Positions 1 to 14,270 of a stretch of DNA of 64,000 nt are shown here, one piece after another. Positions within the stretch are counted from its first letter, which is position 1. The number at the start of each line of letters is the position of its first letter. The notes beneath the pieces were generated by a model. It did no database searches. It was not told the origin of the DNA and was given only the letters and a program-made list of their open reading frames with translations. The position numbers were made by a program, and so were the translations under genes. Source of the stretch: Aldrovandia affinis (taxonomy: Eukaryota; Chordata; Actinopteri; Notacanthiformes; Halosauridae); NCBI GenBank assembly GCA_029706075.1, contig JAINUG010000477.1, positions 1-64,000 of the forward strand. Direction: 5' to 3'.

Positions 1-1788
<1,788 letters not shown>

Positions 1789-2712
1789 TCTTTTCCCCTC
1801 TGTCAGTCTGCTTGCATCATTCAGGAGGTAGCAGTCTCAGGAGGCAGTGCATAAAAATTAAAAGGCACTGTAGAATTACTTCAGAGAATGTTTGCACTAA
1901 ATAATGCCTTGGGACATATCTTGAAAGGAAGGATGGGCAAATGGTGTCAAAAAGCAGCTGTCTTCACAAACATTGTTTTGTACTACATTTATAACATTTA
2001 ATTTCAGAATACACAGTGAGCTAGCAATCTAGCTGTATTGTCAGAAGCTTACTTGCTGGTATGTGTTCTGGACAGATGTGTTATGTGAACCAAATATTTT
2101 ATTTTACAAGATTTAAGCGAAACGCGCTCTTCGTTTTCCTCGATTCCCAAATCGCTTGTCAAACATTTGCAGTTTATGTTAATTGGTTGAGTTACGCTAC
2201 AGAATTCTATCAGAACTTTGAGCACCAAATATTAGTATTTAGGTCCTAGTATTAAGGGCCATGTAGAACTATTTGTCTATCTATATTTAGCTTAAAAAGC
2301 AAATAAATTGTCATGTTATCATTTTGTACCCTTGCGCAGGTGTAAATCTGTTAGGAAACAACATTTTCAAGACATATAGCACTTACAGATTAGCATTGCT
2401 TTTTTTTGTCTCTATAAATTATAGGAGGCCATAATGCATTCTACTCAGGGCATCATGCAGACCATTTAGAAGGGGCAGCTAAATTAAAGCGGGGGTCCGG
2501 CTTAGCTAGCTACTAGAATAGGTATCGGTAGCTAGCTGGCAAACAAACACATCATCTGATTTGAACATTAATAACGTGATAGAAATTAAGGTAAATGTAA
2601 GTAGGGCATACTCTAACTGCTGGCTTACTCGGTTATGTATTAAGCTAATGCAAGTTATTAGCTGTCACATATTTGAGATATAATGGAGATGGCCAACATA
2701 CCAAGCTAGCTA
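1789..2712. other. Promoter-side spacer of ZNF unit A (duplicon)
   Basis: No gene is seen. This sequence lies upstream of copy A's coding exon and matches the same place in other units: 20,000-20,880 (B), 30,400-30,780 (C), 40,000-40,340 (D) and 45,900-46,235 (E). Shared landmarks are the block ending in ACTTCAGAGAATG, the GTGAGCTAGC run and TTGGTTGAGTTACG. It is interrupted at 2,713 by an L2 LINE. Confidence 0.7.
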
Positions 2713-5700
2713 GATTTGATTTGATTTGATTTGATTTACTTTATTGTCCACCTTAGTGGAAATTTGTCTTTGGCTTCTCTTCCCAGAGACAATAAGAGGA
2801 CATGTGTTACACATTGCCAAGCACACACAGCACACCATAAAAACATAGAACATAGAACATACAATAATACAATGGTGCAAGTTAGCAGATAGCAAGCAGC
2901 TTGTCGAATTGATCCAAAGGAAGAACAAAAAACTAAAACAGAATACCTACCTAACTAAAATGCCTACCTACCTATCTAAAATACCTAGAAATACCTACCT
3001 ACCTAAAATAATACCTAACCTATACAGCACACCATAAAAACAACATGTATTTATTCAAGGCCAATATGGCACAGGAATAAAAGATTTCTTATATATATTC
3101 GGCTGGCCCTTGGGACCCTGAACCGACGACCGGATGGGAGCAGCTCGAACACCGAGTTCAGTGGGTGTGAGCATCACCACCGATCTTTCTGGCCTTCATA
3201 TTTACAGCCCTGTCAAAATATTGCAGAGCTGTTTTTTGGTTTACTAATAATCTTACCTGCCATTTTAACGATTATAGAGAGTTTATTTTTACTTTTACAT
3301 TTAGGTTGCCGTACCAGGCAGTCATGTTATAAGACAGGACAGTTTCAACCAGACTCCTGTATGCTGTTTCGAGAATATATTGGCTAACACCAAAGCTCCT
3401 CAGCTTTCTGATTAAGAACAATCGCTGATTGGCTTTCTTATATATATAGTCTGTGTTGTGATTAAAGGTCAGGCTCTGGTCAAAGATTGTCCCCAGATAC
3501 TTGAACTGTTTGACCTTTTCTACAGGCTGGTTATTGAGCATGACAGGACCATGTCATTTTCCCTAATTTTGTTTGTATAATGAGTTCTTTTGTTTCAGAC
3601 ACATTCATTTCCAGCTTGCTTGCCCGGCACCAGTCCTGCAGTGCAGTGACCTGCTTGAAGTATGCCTCCTCATATGGCATCGTCTTCTCTAAGAAGACCT
3701 CATGAGGCCATATCATCAGCATATTTCAACTTCAAGTTACAGTTGTTAACAAACATCATATTTACATAAAATTGAAAACAGCAATGCGGACAATACACAG
3801 CCCTTGGGGTGCCCCAGTGTTTGAAACCAATCCGTCTGAGTACACCCCGTTCATCAAAACTCTCTGAGGGCGGTCAGTTAGAAAGCTCCTAATTAAATGA
3901 ATGAGACCCCCATTAACATTCATCTCAATTTGCATAGTATTGAATGCAGAACAAAAATCAATAAACAAAATTCAACTTCTGCTTTTGGTAACTGTAGGTG
4001 TTTAGCTACTAAATCCCACTAAAGTGAGTCGCGTCCTCTGTCCCCCTGTGAGACCTATCATGCAAATTGTCAGGGGTCAAGTTGCTCTGCTACAGAGGAT
4101 ATAAGATGGTTGCTGATGACTCTCTCCATACATTTGGATAAAATTGATGTAAGTGCCACTGGTCTAAAATCCTTAAAAGATGTTGCTCTAGAGACTTTAG
4201 GCACAGGGATTATTGTAGAATGTTTCCATGGGTTTGGCCAAACTAGACTATTGAGCAGGGTTTGATTTAATTTAGTGACAGCCCCTTTAAGCTGTTGGGA
4301 ACATACTTTAAGCACCTTTCCTTCTAGGCCATCAGGCCCAGGTGCCTTTTGAGTTTAATTTTGGACAGAACCGTGGCTACTTCATTCTCTGATAGCTGAA
4401 TAGGTTCATAGCTACCTATCTGGTTGCAGATGTTATTGCAGCCTGTACTTGGATTTGCCACATCATACCTACCATAATATGTATTCAATTCATTTACAAA
4501 TTTACTATCTATTATTATATTCACACTTTGCTTCTTCCTTTTCCTTGCCCATCATTTTATCTAGTCCTGCCCATGCTTGCTTTACATTACCTGTGCAAAA
4601 TCTTTGTTCAACTTTATTCTTAAAATCTATTTTTGCAGTAAAAACCCTGCATCTAAAACTCCTTCTCTTTCTCTTTCACTAAATCCATTTCACCATTCAA
4701 GAATGCAGCCCTTTTTCATTTAAACAAACTTTCAGATCTTTGGACAGCCATGGTTTGTTATTACTAAACGCCCTGACTGTCTTGGTTTTAATAACCGTCT
4801 CTTCACAGAACTTAATATAACATATAAATGTGTCCGTCAGTTCATCAGGATCAGGGCATGCGTTAAAAATACATCCCAGTCTGTTGTCTCAAAATATTTA
4901 AGCTCCTCTTCTCCATCGTCAGACCATTGATGTACAGTTTTCAAGCATGGTATCTCCCTTGACTTTCTGTCTATATTTTGGGAGGAGATGAATGACATTA
5001 TGATCCGACTTTCCTAGGAGGAGTCGGCTCAGACTTGTATGTCGCCGGGATATTCCCGAGCACTGGTCAGGATGCGAGTGGAGGCGGGTGGGCGTGGTTA
5101 CATACTGCTGCAGAGTTGGGAGGTAAGGTGACAGCTCACATGTATTCATGTCACCCAACACAAAAACAGGTTGATCTGGCGATCGAGAAGCGCAGCATTG
5201 AAGCTGTCAGTTATAAATTCTGCAGCATCCTTATTATTTGGCCCTGGGACATAGACAAGGATTACAGTGATTTGTCAAACTCCGCGGAGATAAAGCAGTC
5301 TAAAGATACCGACAGCAGCTCATAGTCTTTAGTGCACACCTTTTCTTGCACTTTGAATTGATTGGCCCATGTATTGTCCATTAGGATACACAGCCCTCCG
5401 CCGATGGACTTGTTTGATGACATTTATCGCGGTCTGCCCTTATCACAGTATAGCCATCAAACCGATATCTGCACTGCTCTCATGGAGCCACGTCTCAGTA
5501 AAGCAGATCAGGTTACTCGAAAATATTCCTCATGTGAGACGCGCGCGATCTCGTCAACTTTATTACTCAGTCTCAGTCTGTTTGGACTCCCCCGAGAGCC
5601 TCTTTTTCTTTTTTCAGTTTTCGCTTAAATCTAGTTCTCAAACTGATCAAGTAGTTTATGATTTAAGTCCACACCAGTGTTTGCTTTGTCCCATTAGGAA

Positions 5701-5965
5701 GAAATTCCTTGTGTATGAAATGGGACCTGGGAGTTCAGGTGACAGGTACTCACCGGCTCCATTGTTCCCAGTCAGGCAAAATTCTTGCGTATAAAAGTGA
5801 TCAGGATGGAAATGATCACCACTGCAAGCGAGTAATCCATCTTCATATTGTACCATAGATAAACAAGGACAAGACAGTCATAGACGCCACAGTAAACAGT
5901 GAAAAACGAACAAACAAACATCGGGAAGAAGCACAGGGTCGACGTAAACCGCGCCCCGGAAGTTC
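2713..5965 (-). mobile_element. L2-clade non-LTR retrotransposon (LINE), decayed
   Basis: Reading the minus strand gives the order endonuclease, reverse transcriptase, 3' tail. At about 5,400-4,919 is an apurinic endonuclease-like region (a GGGLC motif, a GDMNTCELS block, then SDHNVIHLLPKYRQK). At 4,524-3,272 are reverse transcriptase (RT) blocks: IIPVPK, FRPVALTS, FIDFCSAFNT, APQG, then the thumb motif KYLGTIFDQSLTFN. The 3' end is a short tandem repeat (AAATC)n at 2,713-2,740, typical of L2-type tails. Several frameshifts and stops make it inactive. It sits at a GCTAGAT site whose uninterrupted form is seen at 7,955-7,975 and 20,880. The 5' end near 5,965 is approximate. Confidence 0.85.
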
Positions 5966-6154
5966 CATCCTTGGATACATACATATTTATTAATAATGTT
6001 AAGTACCAAAACATACGCAAAAAATATAAATGGAATCATCTTACGCCTTTAGTCCTAATTTCACCACAGCCAATCAGGGTGTTTCTTTACATGTGGTATA
6101 TCAGTGCTGATTCTAAGCAGAATCTCCATGGGAGAGATCACATGACAAAGGAGT
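5966..6154. other. Unit A spacer, resumed
   Basis: The TTTATTAATAATGTTAA block matches 7,965-7,985 and 20,890-20,910, showing that the ZNF-unit spacer resumes after the L2 insertion. I see no gene here. Confidence 0.5.
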
Positions 6155-6360
6155 AAATAGTGTAGTGGTTAGGGAGCTGGGCTTGTAGCTCAGAGGTTGC
6201 AGGTTCAATTCCCAGGTGAGGCCACTGCTGTTGTACCCTTGAGCAAGGTACTTAACCTGAATTGCTTCAGTAAAATATCCAGCTGTATAAATGGATTGTA
6301 TGTAAAGAAATGTATACCGTGTAAATTCGCTTGGATAACAGCGTCTGCATATGTACAATT
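6155..6360 (+). mobile_element. tRNA-derived SINE
   Basis: A tRNA-like head carries an A-box-like TAGTGGTTAGGGAGCTGG and a B-box-like GGTTCAATTCC. The body (CTTGAGCAAGGTACTTAACC, then CAGCTGTATAAATGGATTG) is shared with the copies at 16,553-16,785 (+) and 60,893-61,118 (-). The 3' end carries the fish-wide motif around GGATAACAGCGTCTGC. It is mildly diverged. Confidence 0.85.
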
Positions 6361-6474
6361 TAATATGTAATGTGAATTGTATCATACACCATATCATGGA
6401 CTTGACATTACTAGTAAAATAATCTCTTGTAAAAATTTTAAAAAAGGTTTGTAAAAAATGCATTATTAGAAAGC

Positions 6475-8247
6475 TTATTTGGGTTGTGTTCAGTAAATTA
6501 CTTCAGAGAATGTTTTCTTTTCATAGCCTTCAAAGTCAAAGTCAAAGTCAAAGTCAGCTTTATTGTCAATCACAGTATATACGACATGCAGGTTGAAAGT
6601 GCGTTCTCTCCCATCCACAGTGCAGTTTAACATTAATACAAACAAACAGCACACACACAATACAAAACACACAATATAAAAGCAGAAATCTAAAAAATAT
6701 TTATAAATATAAATATAAGAATATGTAAATGTGCAAATGAATGCTGTGCAAATATTGTCAAAATTGCAGTTACAGTGCAATAGCAGTATTTGGTAAAGTG
6801 GCTGTTGCTATTAGTCTGTGCAGGGGATGGAGGTCAGGTCGGGGGCAGGGGCAGAGGAGGAAGGGGAGAGTTGGAAGGAGTTCAGCTTCCTGACAGCCTG
6901 AGTGGATGAAACTGTCTCTCAGTCTGCTGAGTCCTTGCCGGGAGGCTCCTCATTCTCCTCCCGAGACGGCAGGGAGACTGAAGGCGGTGAGGTGGGTGGA
7001 GTCACCTGCAGCGCAGAGTGCTTTGCGGACCAGGCGTGTATTTGTAAATGTCCTGGAGGAGGAGGAGGCTCAATGGCCTTCTCCGCTGCTCTCACTATGC
7101 GCTGCAAGGACTTGGCGACTGGGACAAGATGAATAAATGGTGTCACAAAGCAGCCCGTTTTCTGAACAGATGCTTTTTGACTGACAACTATTGTTTTGCA
7201 CTACATCTATAACATTTACTTTCGCAATATATAGTGAAGGCTGACTAGCTAGCTGTACTGTATGCGCTTGCTTCGTACCGCTTTGGACTGACTTTGTGCA
7301 GCGTGAACCTCAAGTTGGTAGTTAGTTTGACAGAAATCCTTGGTAAAACAGATTTGGTGGCACTGTTCATTCCTCCATTCCCGAATCACTTGTCAAGTCT
7401 GCCATTTATGTTATTTAGTTGAGTTACGGTACAGATTTATATCATAATTTTTAACAAAGTTTTCCGAAGTATTAAAGATCCTGCATTAAAGGTCATGTAG
7501 AAATGTTTGATTATCTCTGTTTAAGCAAAGGCTAAGAAAGTGTCGTATCATTTCTACTCTCCCAGTGTAAAATATATTAGAAGAAACAATGTTTAAAAGC
7601 TATAATTTAGCATAATTTAAACTTACAGATTAGCATTGCAAACCTGTTTTGTCTCTCTATAAATTATAGAGGCCACAATGCATTCTATTCAGGACATCGT
7701 GCAGACTATTTAGAAGTGGCAACAAAAAATTGAAGCGGGTGTCCGGATGAGCTAGCTACTAGGATAGGTATCGGTAGCTAGCTGGCTCTCTTTCCGTCAT
7801 CTGATATGAACATCAAACGTGATAGAAATTAAGGTAAATGTAATTGGGGCATACTCTAACTGCTGGCTTACTAGTTTATGGCATTAAGCTAATGTGAGCT
7901 ATTACCAGTCACATATTTGAGATAAGGGAGATTTACCTAGCTAGCTTGCTTGCTAGATGCATATTATTTATTAATAATGTTAACTAGGCCTAGCAAGAAA
8001 CATTGCCCAAAAAAGCGAAATGGCAAGTAAATATTGCAGCGGCCAAGATCCAGTATAAGCGTATGTATTGACAGATCTGAATTCCCTTGATAAAATCTAC
8101 TGTAACTCGCTTTTAATTCTCACCCAAATTTTAGTTAAATTTGGCTCATTATAAACGTGAGAAATTTCATGTTTTTTTGACAGATTTTGAAACACAACAT
8201 AAAAACACGTCCCCATGAAAATGTAAACACCTCAATGAGCCTCTGCG
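6475..8247 (-). other. Orphan ZNF-unit relic (promoter side only)
   Basis: This stretch aligns by eye with the promoter-side part of unit B. The TTTGGGTTGT...ACTTCAGAGAATG block at 6,478-6,515 matches 20,020-20,050. Positions 7,140-8,245 match 20,085-21,175, including TCCGG(A/C)T(G/T)AGCTAGCTAC and the AACTAGGCCTA block. No zinc-finger or N-terminal exon is present on the low-coordinate side, so it is a gene-less sixth copy. An L2-type 3' fragment (6,530-7,135) interrupts it. Its right end is cut by a hAT terminus at 8,248. Confidence 0.7.
6530..7135 (-). mobile_element. L2-type LINE 3' fragment
   Basis: The left edge is a (CAAAGT)n tandem run, which on the minus strand is an L2-like 3' tail preceded by CAATAAAGCTGAC. 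Upstream on the minus strand, the peptide AKSLQRIVRAAEKAI resembles the C-terminal end of fish L2 ORF2. No TSD was resolved. It sits inside the orphan ZNF-unit relic. Confidence 0.75.
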
Positions 8248-9390
8248 CAGGGGTCTGCCAACCCTATGCCCGCGGGCACCCGGTCGCCCGTTGGCTCTTT
8301 CTCAGTCGCCCGTGGACTTGTTCTAAAAATAGCAAGTCGCCCTTAGTGTTACAAAAAAATGTAAACATATTCTTCTATTGAAAGTTTCTGTCTGAGATTT
8401 TTAGGTGTAATCTAAAAATATATAGATATCCCTCCCCGGGTCCCGCGAAATACATGAACTGGTCTCAGCTTTTTCGCGTATTCTGTTCAAAATCGGCGAT
8501 GCGCCCCTTTGGATATTTGCAGAACACAGAGCTGGGACTCGAGGCGAGAGAGGGGCGGTGCCGTTTTTAGTTGCCACGGGTGACCAAAATCAAACAAATT
8601 CGAATCGTGGCTGTGTTGTTGACATTTCGCAAAGCTAGCTAGCAAGCGAACTGCATGCTATCCATAAAAAATATGTTACAACACATTTTAGCAAAAATAT
8701 GGATTATGTTTTCCTTTAGCTAGCTACCTTACCTTACAATTCACTGGATGGATGAATAAATAGCGTTATGCCCGCGCGTTAACAATCCATTCATTAATAA
8801 TATTACATTTATGGATAGCCATAGTTAACCTTATTATGATCAGTGGTATAACGTTCAGTTTATTGAATAATGTGGATAATATAGCTAGCTAGTAAGCTAG
8901 CAAAAATTTTCCGTTTTCCAATAATACGGCTATGAGCGTTAACCTCAGTAGCGATATAAATGATATCTAACTAGATAAATAATTAAAAGTATACTAACCA
9001 GAGAGCCCAACAAGAAAATCGCGTTTCTCCGCATGTTTTTTTAAATGATGTTGTGATACATACTGGACCTCAGATCATAAAGCTCTGGGTGGTAGTACAC
9101 AAGCAAAATTATTTTCTCCTCCATTTTCCCCCAGTATGCAACGCCGCATCAACCAAACCCATACGTTTTGATTGGTCACCTGGCGTGAAGTGACAGTTGA
9201 TGCGCAGACTGCTCCGCAAAAAGTTGAACTATTTTTCAACCTTTCGGCGTCACCTTCCTTGGAAAATGGCGAACGCGTCGCGGTCTATGAGCATTCCGCG
9301 TCCTCCATAGGGAATAAGCTTTCCGCAGCCAACGCTCCTCCGAGTGTGAATGCCCCCTAATACATCAATGATTATACCGCGCTAAAAAAC

Positions 9391-9741
9391 ATGGCTGAGA
9401 AGAAAAAACAGATTATGTTTTTAACAAAGACTAGGAAGGGGAGTTCTTTTTACATCAATACGAGATATGTGTGCCTTATTTTTGTGAGCTACGGTGGCAA
9501 TTTCAAAGCGGCAAATGTGAGACACTATGAAACCACTCACGGTAGCTTAAACACAAACTTTCCCCCCAAGACTGCGCTTCGGGCGGAAGAAAGCACGTGA
9601 GTTAAGGCCGCTTTTGACCAAGCAGCAGACCTTTTTCACAAGTCCACGCTGAAAAGAAGGCCAAAAAAGGTAACTTGACTTCATTCAGAGCTACGTGTTT
9701 GATTAAAAACAAGAAGGCGTTTTCTGATGGAGAGATTGTTG
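9391..9741 (+). pseudogene. hAT transposase, N-terminal part (ZBED/GTF2IRD2-like)
   Basis: A plus-strand coding remnant starts MAEKKKQIMF. It continues through VRHYETTHGSL, NFPPKTALRAEEST and, after a break, CLIKNKKAFSDGEIVDFLG. In the GTF2IRD2/SCAND3-like branch of hAT transposases these correspond to the end of a BED-type zinc finger (H-Y-E-x-x-H) and the conserved 'KKPFTDGE' block. The family is recognised from this order of motifs. Single-base changes break the frame near 9,600. The coding sequence is cut at 9,742 by a CR1 insertion and resumes at 13,665. Confidence 0.75.
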
Positions 9742-12700
9742 ATTTTCTTGGGCTGTTCACCTGCCTCGCTGCAAGCTCATTGGCATCTAAAAGACAAGAT
9801 TCTTGTTCTCGGGCCAATTGGCTGTATCGGCCGTATCGGCCGTACAGAGTCCACAATTGTCAGGGTTCTTAGAACCAATTAGAACATCCGTTAAGGAGAA
9901 GGTGTGCACGCCTAGGCTGGGAGGAGGAAGAACTTAGAGCAGGCAGGAAGTGACAGGTGGGTCACATCAGGGAACAAAAGTAGGAAGGGCTTGCACACCA
10001 CAAAGGGCGGCATCTCCAGAGGTTGGGGTGTCAACAGATTCCAGCCCTTGCAGGAATCTGGCCCGTGACCCTGAGGGGATGCATGTGCCACAGCAGGACA
10101 CCCTGATGGCCACATCTCCCAGGAAAGGAGTTATTAGTAGTGGGGGATTCCATAATTAGGGGAGTGGAGCATAGTCTGTTCCCAGGCCAAGGAGACTCGC
10201 ACGGTGTGTTGCCTGCCTGGTGCCCAGGTTGGAGATCTCCTTGAGCAGTGGACAAGCTCCTGGCCAAAGCAGAAGGGGATCCAGTGGTCATGGTCCACGT
10301 AGGGACCAATGACATGGGAAAGGGCAGGTTGGAGGTCCTGCAAGATAAATTTGAGGATCTAGCAGCAAAGATTAGAGCAAAACCTCCACGGTAGTCTTCT
10401 CGAATTCTACCAGTACCACGTGCAAGCAGAGGAAGCTGAAGTTTATCTATAGGTTTAACACGTGGCTACAATCCTTCTGCAGGAAAGAGGGGTATAGATT
10501 TATTGAGCACTGGGACTTCTTCTGGAACAGGGGTGACCTACCAAGCCCGATGGGTTACACCTGAACCGGATGGGTACCTATGCTCTGGAGCAGCGTATGC
10601 TTAGGGTAGCGCAGGATTATTTAAACTAGGGATTCGGGGGGCAGGGAGGATAGAGGCGAAATGAGTAGGGTGGTGCAGACTGCCCAGATGGAGTCTGTCA
10701 AGACTACATATAACAGGGAAAGCATGAATAAAGTCTTGAGTAAACAACATTTTAGCAAGTGTGGCTTGGGATGGAAGGAGTGAGGGAGCGGGAGAGGAAT
10801 AGTAGAAACAGTAGTCTGAAATGTCTATGTTTTAATGCTAGAAGTATAAAAAATAAATTTCTGGAAATAGAGGTTGAGATCAATAGCAAAGGCTATGATA
10901 TCGTAGGGATTACAGAGACGTGGCTGGGAGAAGAGGGCCAGGGGACGAATACAATATAGAAGGTATAAACTTATTAGGAAGGATAGATCCGGTAAGAGAG
11001 GTGGGGGTGTGGCACTGTATGTGAAAGATAATCTAAATGTGCAGGAGTTTCAGAAACTAGCCAACGCATGCCTAGCGAGGATATTTGGATAAAGCTCATA
11101 GGGGAACATGAGAGAAGGGGATTAAATATAGGGGTGTGTTATCGACCACCAGCTTCAGATAGCAGTATGAATATAATGCTTTTTGAAAATATAAAACAAG
11201 CGTGCAGAGGAGGTGAGACTATTATCATGGGTGACTTAAATTACCCTGGTATTAATTGGGAATTGAGACAGGACAAGGAAAATAGGGAGGAAGAATTTCT
11301 AGATGTTATTAATGATCTTTTTCTGGCACAGTATGTTAGACAGCCAACAAGAGGAAATTCAATTCTAGATCTGGTGTTATGTAATGGCGCCCGACAGAAT
11401 CAGTAGTATAGAGTAATGGAACCCATTGGGACAAGCGATCATTCCGCAATCGATTTGATATATTATGGCAAACTAAGAGGCCCCATCTAACACAAGGATT
11501 TTAAATTTTAGGCGTGCCAACTTTAAAACAGATGCGATTAGAATTAAGCATGGTAGATTGGGGACATCTTCTGGAGTGTAGGACAGTGAATGAAAAGTGG
11601 GACAAGTTTAAAGGGTTATACTTGATGCACAGTGTAAATGTATTCCTACGGTGTAAAAAGTACGTTGAAAAAGCAGTCCCCACCGTGGATAAATAAAGAT
11701 GTGCGACAGAGTTTGAGGGAGAAGAAAACTGTTTTAAGATATATAAAAACGACAAGTACCGAGAGTAATAAGGCTGAATATTATAGGTGTGCGTGCTAAG
11801 GTCAAAAAAGAACTAGGGTAGCCAAAAGGATCTTAAAGGCAAATCGCAGAAAATGCTAAAAAGTAACCCTAAGCGTTTCTTTCAATACTGTAGTAGGAAA
11901 AGAAAAGTCAAAGGAGATTAAGGAATTAAAAACAAAGACGGGGCACTGCTCTGTAAAATAAGGATATTGCAGATGCTCTAAATGGCTGTTTTGTAGATAG
12001 TTTTACCAGAGAAGAGGCTGCTAATAGGCCGGAAGGGCATATTCATTACTCAGAAAGTCTTAGCGGATACAGAGATAGGGGGAGATGGAAGTATTGGGTA
12101 AATTACAAAAATTAAAGACTATAAAGCAGCCGGCCCGGATGGCATATACCCCAGGTACTAAAGGAGTTAAGCGAGATCATTTTAAAACCACTGGCAAGTA
12201 TTTTTAGACTGTCTTTAAAGACTGGTGAAGTACCTAATGACTGAAACAGGTATTGTGGTACCAATATATAAGAAAGGGGACCGTATTGATCCAGGAAACT
12301 ATAGGCCTATTAGTTTAACTTGCATCATGCAAAATATTAGAATCTATTATTAAAGATAAACTAGAAGTATTTCTAGAAAAAATTACAACATCCTAAGGGA
12401 TAGCCAGCATGGTTTTTGCAAGGGTAGGTCATGTCTGCCAAATCTGCTGACATTTTTTGAGGAAGCAACCAAGTGTCTGGATGAGAGAAAGGCGTATGAT
12501 ATTTATATACTTAGATTTCCAAAAAGCATTTGATAAGGTGCCACATGACAAACTCATTATCAAAATGAGAGCAGTAGGAATTACAGGTGGCATTTTAGAG
12601 TGGGTTGGAACTGGTTACTGGATAGAACACAAGGGTAGTAATAGGCGGAATCTTATCCGAGGAGGGTATAGTGGGAAGTGGAGTTCCGCAGGGATCGGTG

Positions 12701-13664
12701 CTGGGACCACTGCTCTTTATCATCTACATAAATGACATCGATATGGACATTGAAAGTACATTAGTTAAATTTGCAGATGATACAAAAACTGGGAGGCTTA
12801 GCAAATAGTCAGGAATCTACTAAAGTAATCCAAGACGATCTGAATAGAATCCAGAAATGGGCAGAAACCTGGCAAATGAAATTTAATATAACTAAATGTA
12901 AAGTTCTACATGTGGGGAATAAGAACATAGGACAGGATTATTTTATGGGAGGTAGAAACTAGAATGTGCACACGTAAAAAGACCTAGGAGTACTAGTTGA
13001 TCAAAGCTTGTCAGGGACTGGTGGCCATGCGGTAGCGGTTAAAAAGCCAACAGGATGCTGGGATACATAGCCAAGAGTATAGAGTACAAATCAAGGAGAT
13101 CATACGCACCTATACAATGCCCTTGTTAGGCCACACTTGGAATATTGTGTGCAGTTCTGGGGACCGCATTACAAAAAGATATAGATGCGCTGGAAAAGGT
13201 CCAAGACGGGCAACCAGACTGATTCAGGCATAAAAGACAAGTCTTATGAGGAAAGGCTAGAGATGCTTGGACTGTTCAAGCTTAGTAAAGGAGACTTAGG
13301 GAGATTTGATTGAGGCTTTTAAATTTATTAAAGGAATTAACAAAGTGAATTGTAGGAAATTATTTAAGTTGAGTTCGGTTAGCAGAACGAGGGGCATAAC
13401 TGGAAACTGACAAAGGAGTAAATTTCACACGGACACTAGGAAATATTTTTCACACAGAGTGATCAATGCGTGGAATAGCTTGCCTGGACATGTAGTAGAG
13501 GCTGAGACACTAGGGGTATTCAAGGCTAGGCTCGATCCAGTGTTAGACACTTTAGCCTTTGGATAAACTAAGCATGTGAGCAGATTAGTGGTAGGAATGG
13601 ACGAGCAGTGTTAGGCTGAATGGCCTGTTCTCGTCTCCCCCTTATGTTATGTTATGTTATGTTA
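9742..13664 (+). mobile_element. CR1-clade LINE (CR1-1), 5'-truncated, nested in hAT-1
   Basis: It is collinear with CR1-2 (55,494-60,269) from the shared ATTTTCTTGGGCTGTTCACC onward. In order it carries an ORF1 remnant with an SGNH-type GDSIIR block (about 10,140) and GTND block (about 10,305), endonuclease blocks (IVGITETWLG, GVCYRPPASDS, TIIMGDLNYPG), RT blocks (LDFQKAFDKVPH, KFADDTK), and the C-terminal LEYCVQFWG region. It ends in four TTATG repeats. More than ten frameshifts or stops show that it is dead. It interrupts the hAT-1 transposase, so it inserted after hAT-1. Confidence 0.9.
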
Positions 13665-14270
13665 AGGGGGCTCTGATGATAATCGCAGAGACTGTTTTTA
13701 AAGCGAGAGAAAATGGGTCGATGTTATCTCAAGTCTGGATGAAGTACAACTTGGGGCAAGTACAGTGACCAGAAGAGTGTCCGCTATGTCCGAAAACTTG
13801 AATGAGCAGCTGGACAAGGACTTAAGTACATGCCCGGGTGGTTCAGCATCCAATGTGATGAGTCTGTGGACAGCAGCAGTACAGCTCAACCTAATGGTGT
13901 TTATTCGCATGGTATTTGCCGATTTCTCCACTAAAGAAGAGCTCCTCACGCTGATACCGCTGAGAACAACTACACGAGGGTGGACATCTGCCGATAAAAA
14001 CTTTCTTCGTGGAGAAAAGTGCCGCTGGAGAAGCTCGTGTCGGTAATCATCGATGGTGCACCGGGGAATGGTAGGATGCCGTGTGGGCTTCATTGCGCAT
14101 TGCAGAATGACCCCGACTTTCTGCCTTTCCATCATCAAGAATATCATTGTTAGCATACATGACTGGAATGAACGCAAATTGACCTTCTCTGCAAAACACA
14201 ATAATATCCACACAGCCAAAACAACACCTACGACTAACAATATTTTCCTAATATAACGTCAGCAATAACT
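13665..14270 (+). pseudogene. hAT transposase, catalytic core part
   Basis: This is the continuation of the transposase interrupted at 9,741. Visible are IIAETVFKA, STVTRRVSAMSENL, then in a shifted frame a DESV-type block followed by STAQLNLMVF and a VIIDGAP block. These match the first two catalytic aspartate regions of GTF2IRD2-like hAT transposases. The reading frame changes at least twice, and the C-terminal dimerisation region is not recognisable, so the gene is non-functional. Confidence 0.7.

Noticed and set aside
6155..6230. tRNA gene
   Set aside because: The A/B-box-like head belongs to a SINE found several times with the same body and tail. It does not fold into a complete cloverleaf by eye.
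13640..13664. CRISPR-like or satellite array from the TTATG repeats
   Set aside because: Four short direct repeats at the end of CR1-1 are its 3' tail. No spacers are present.
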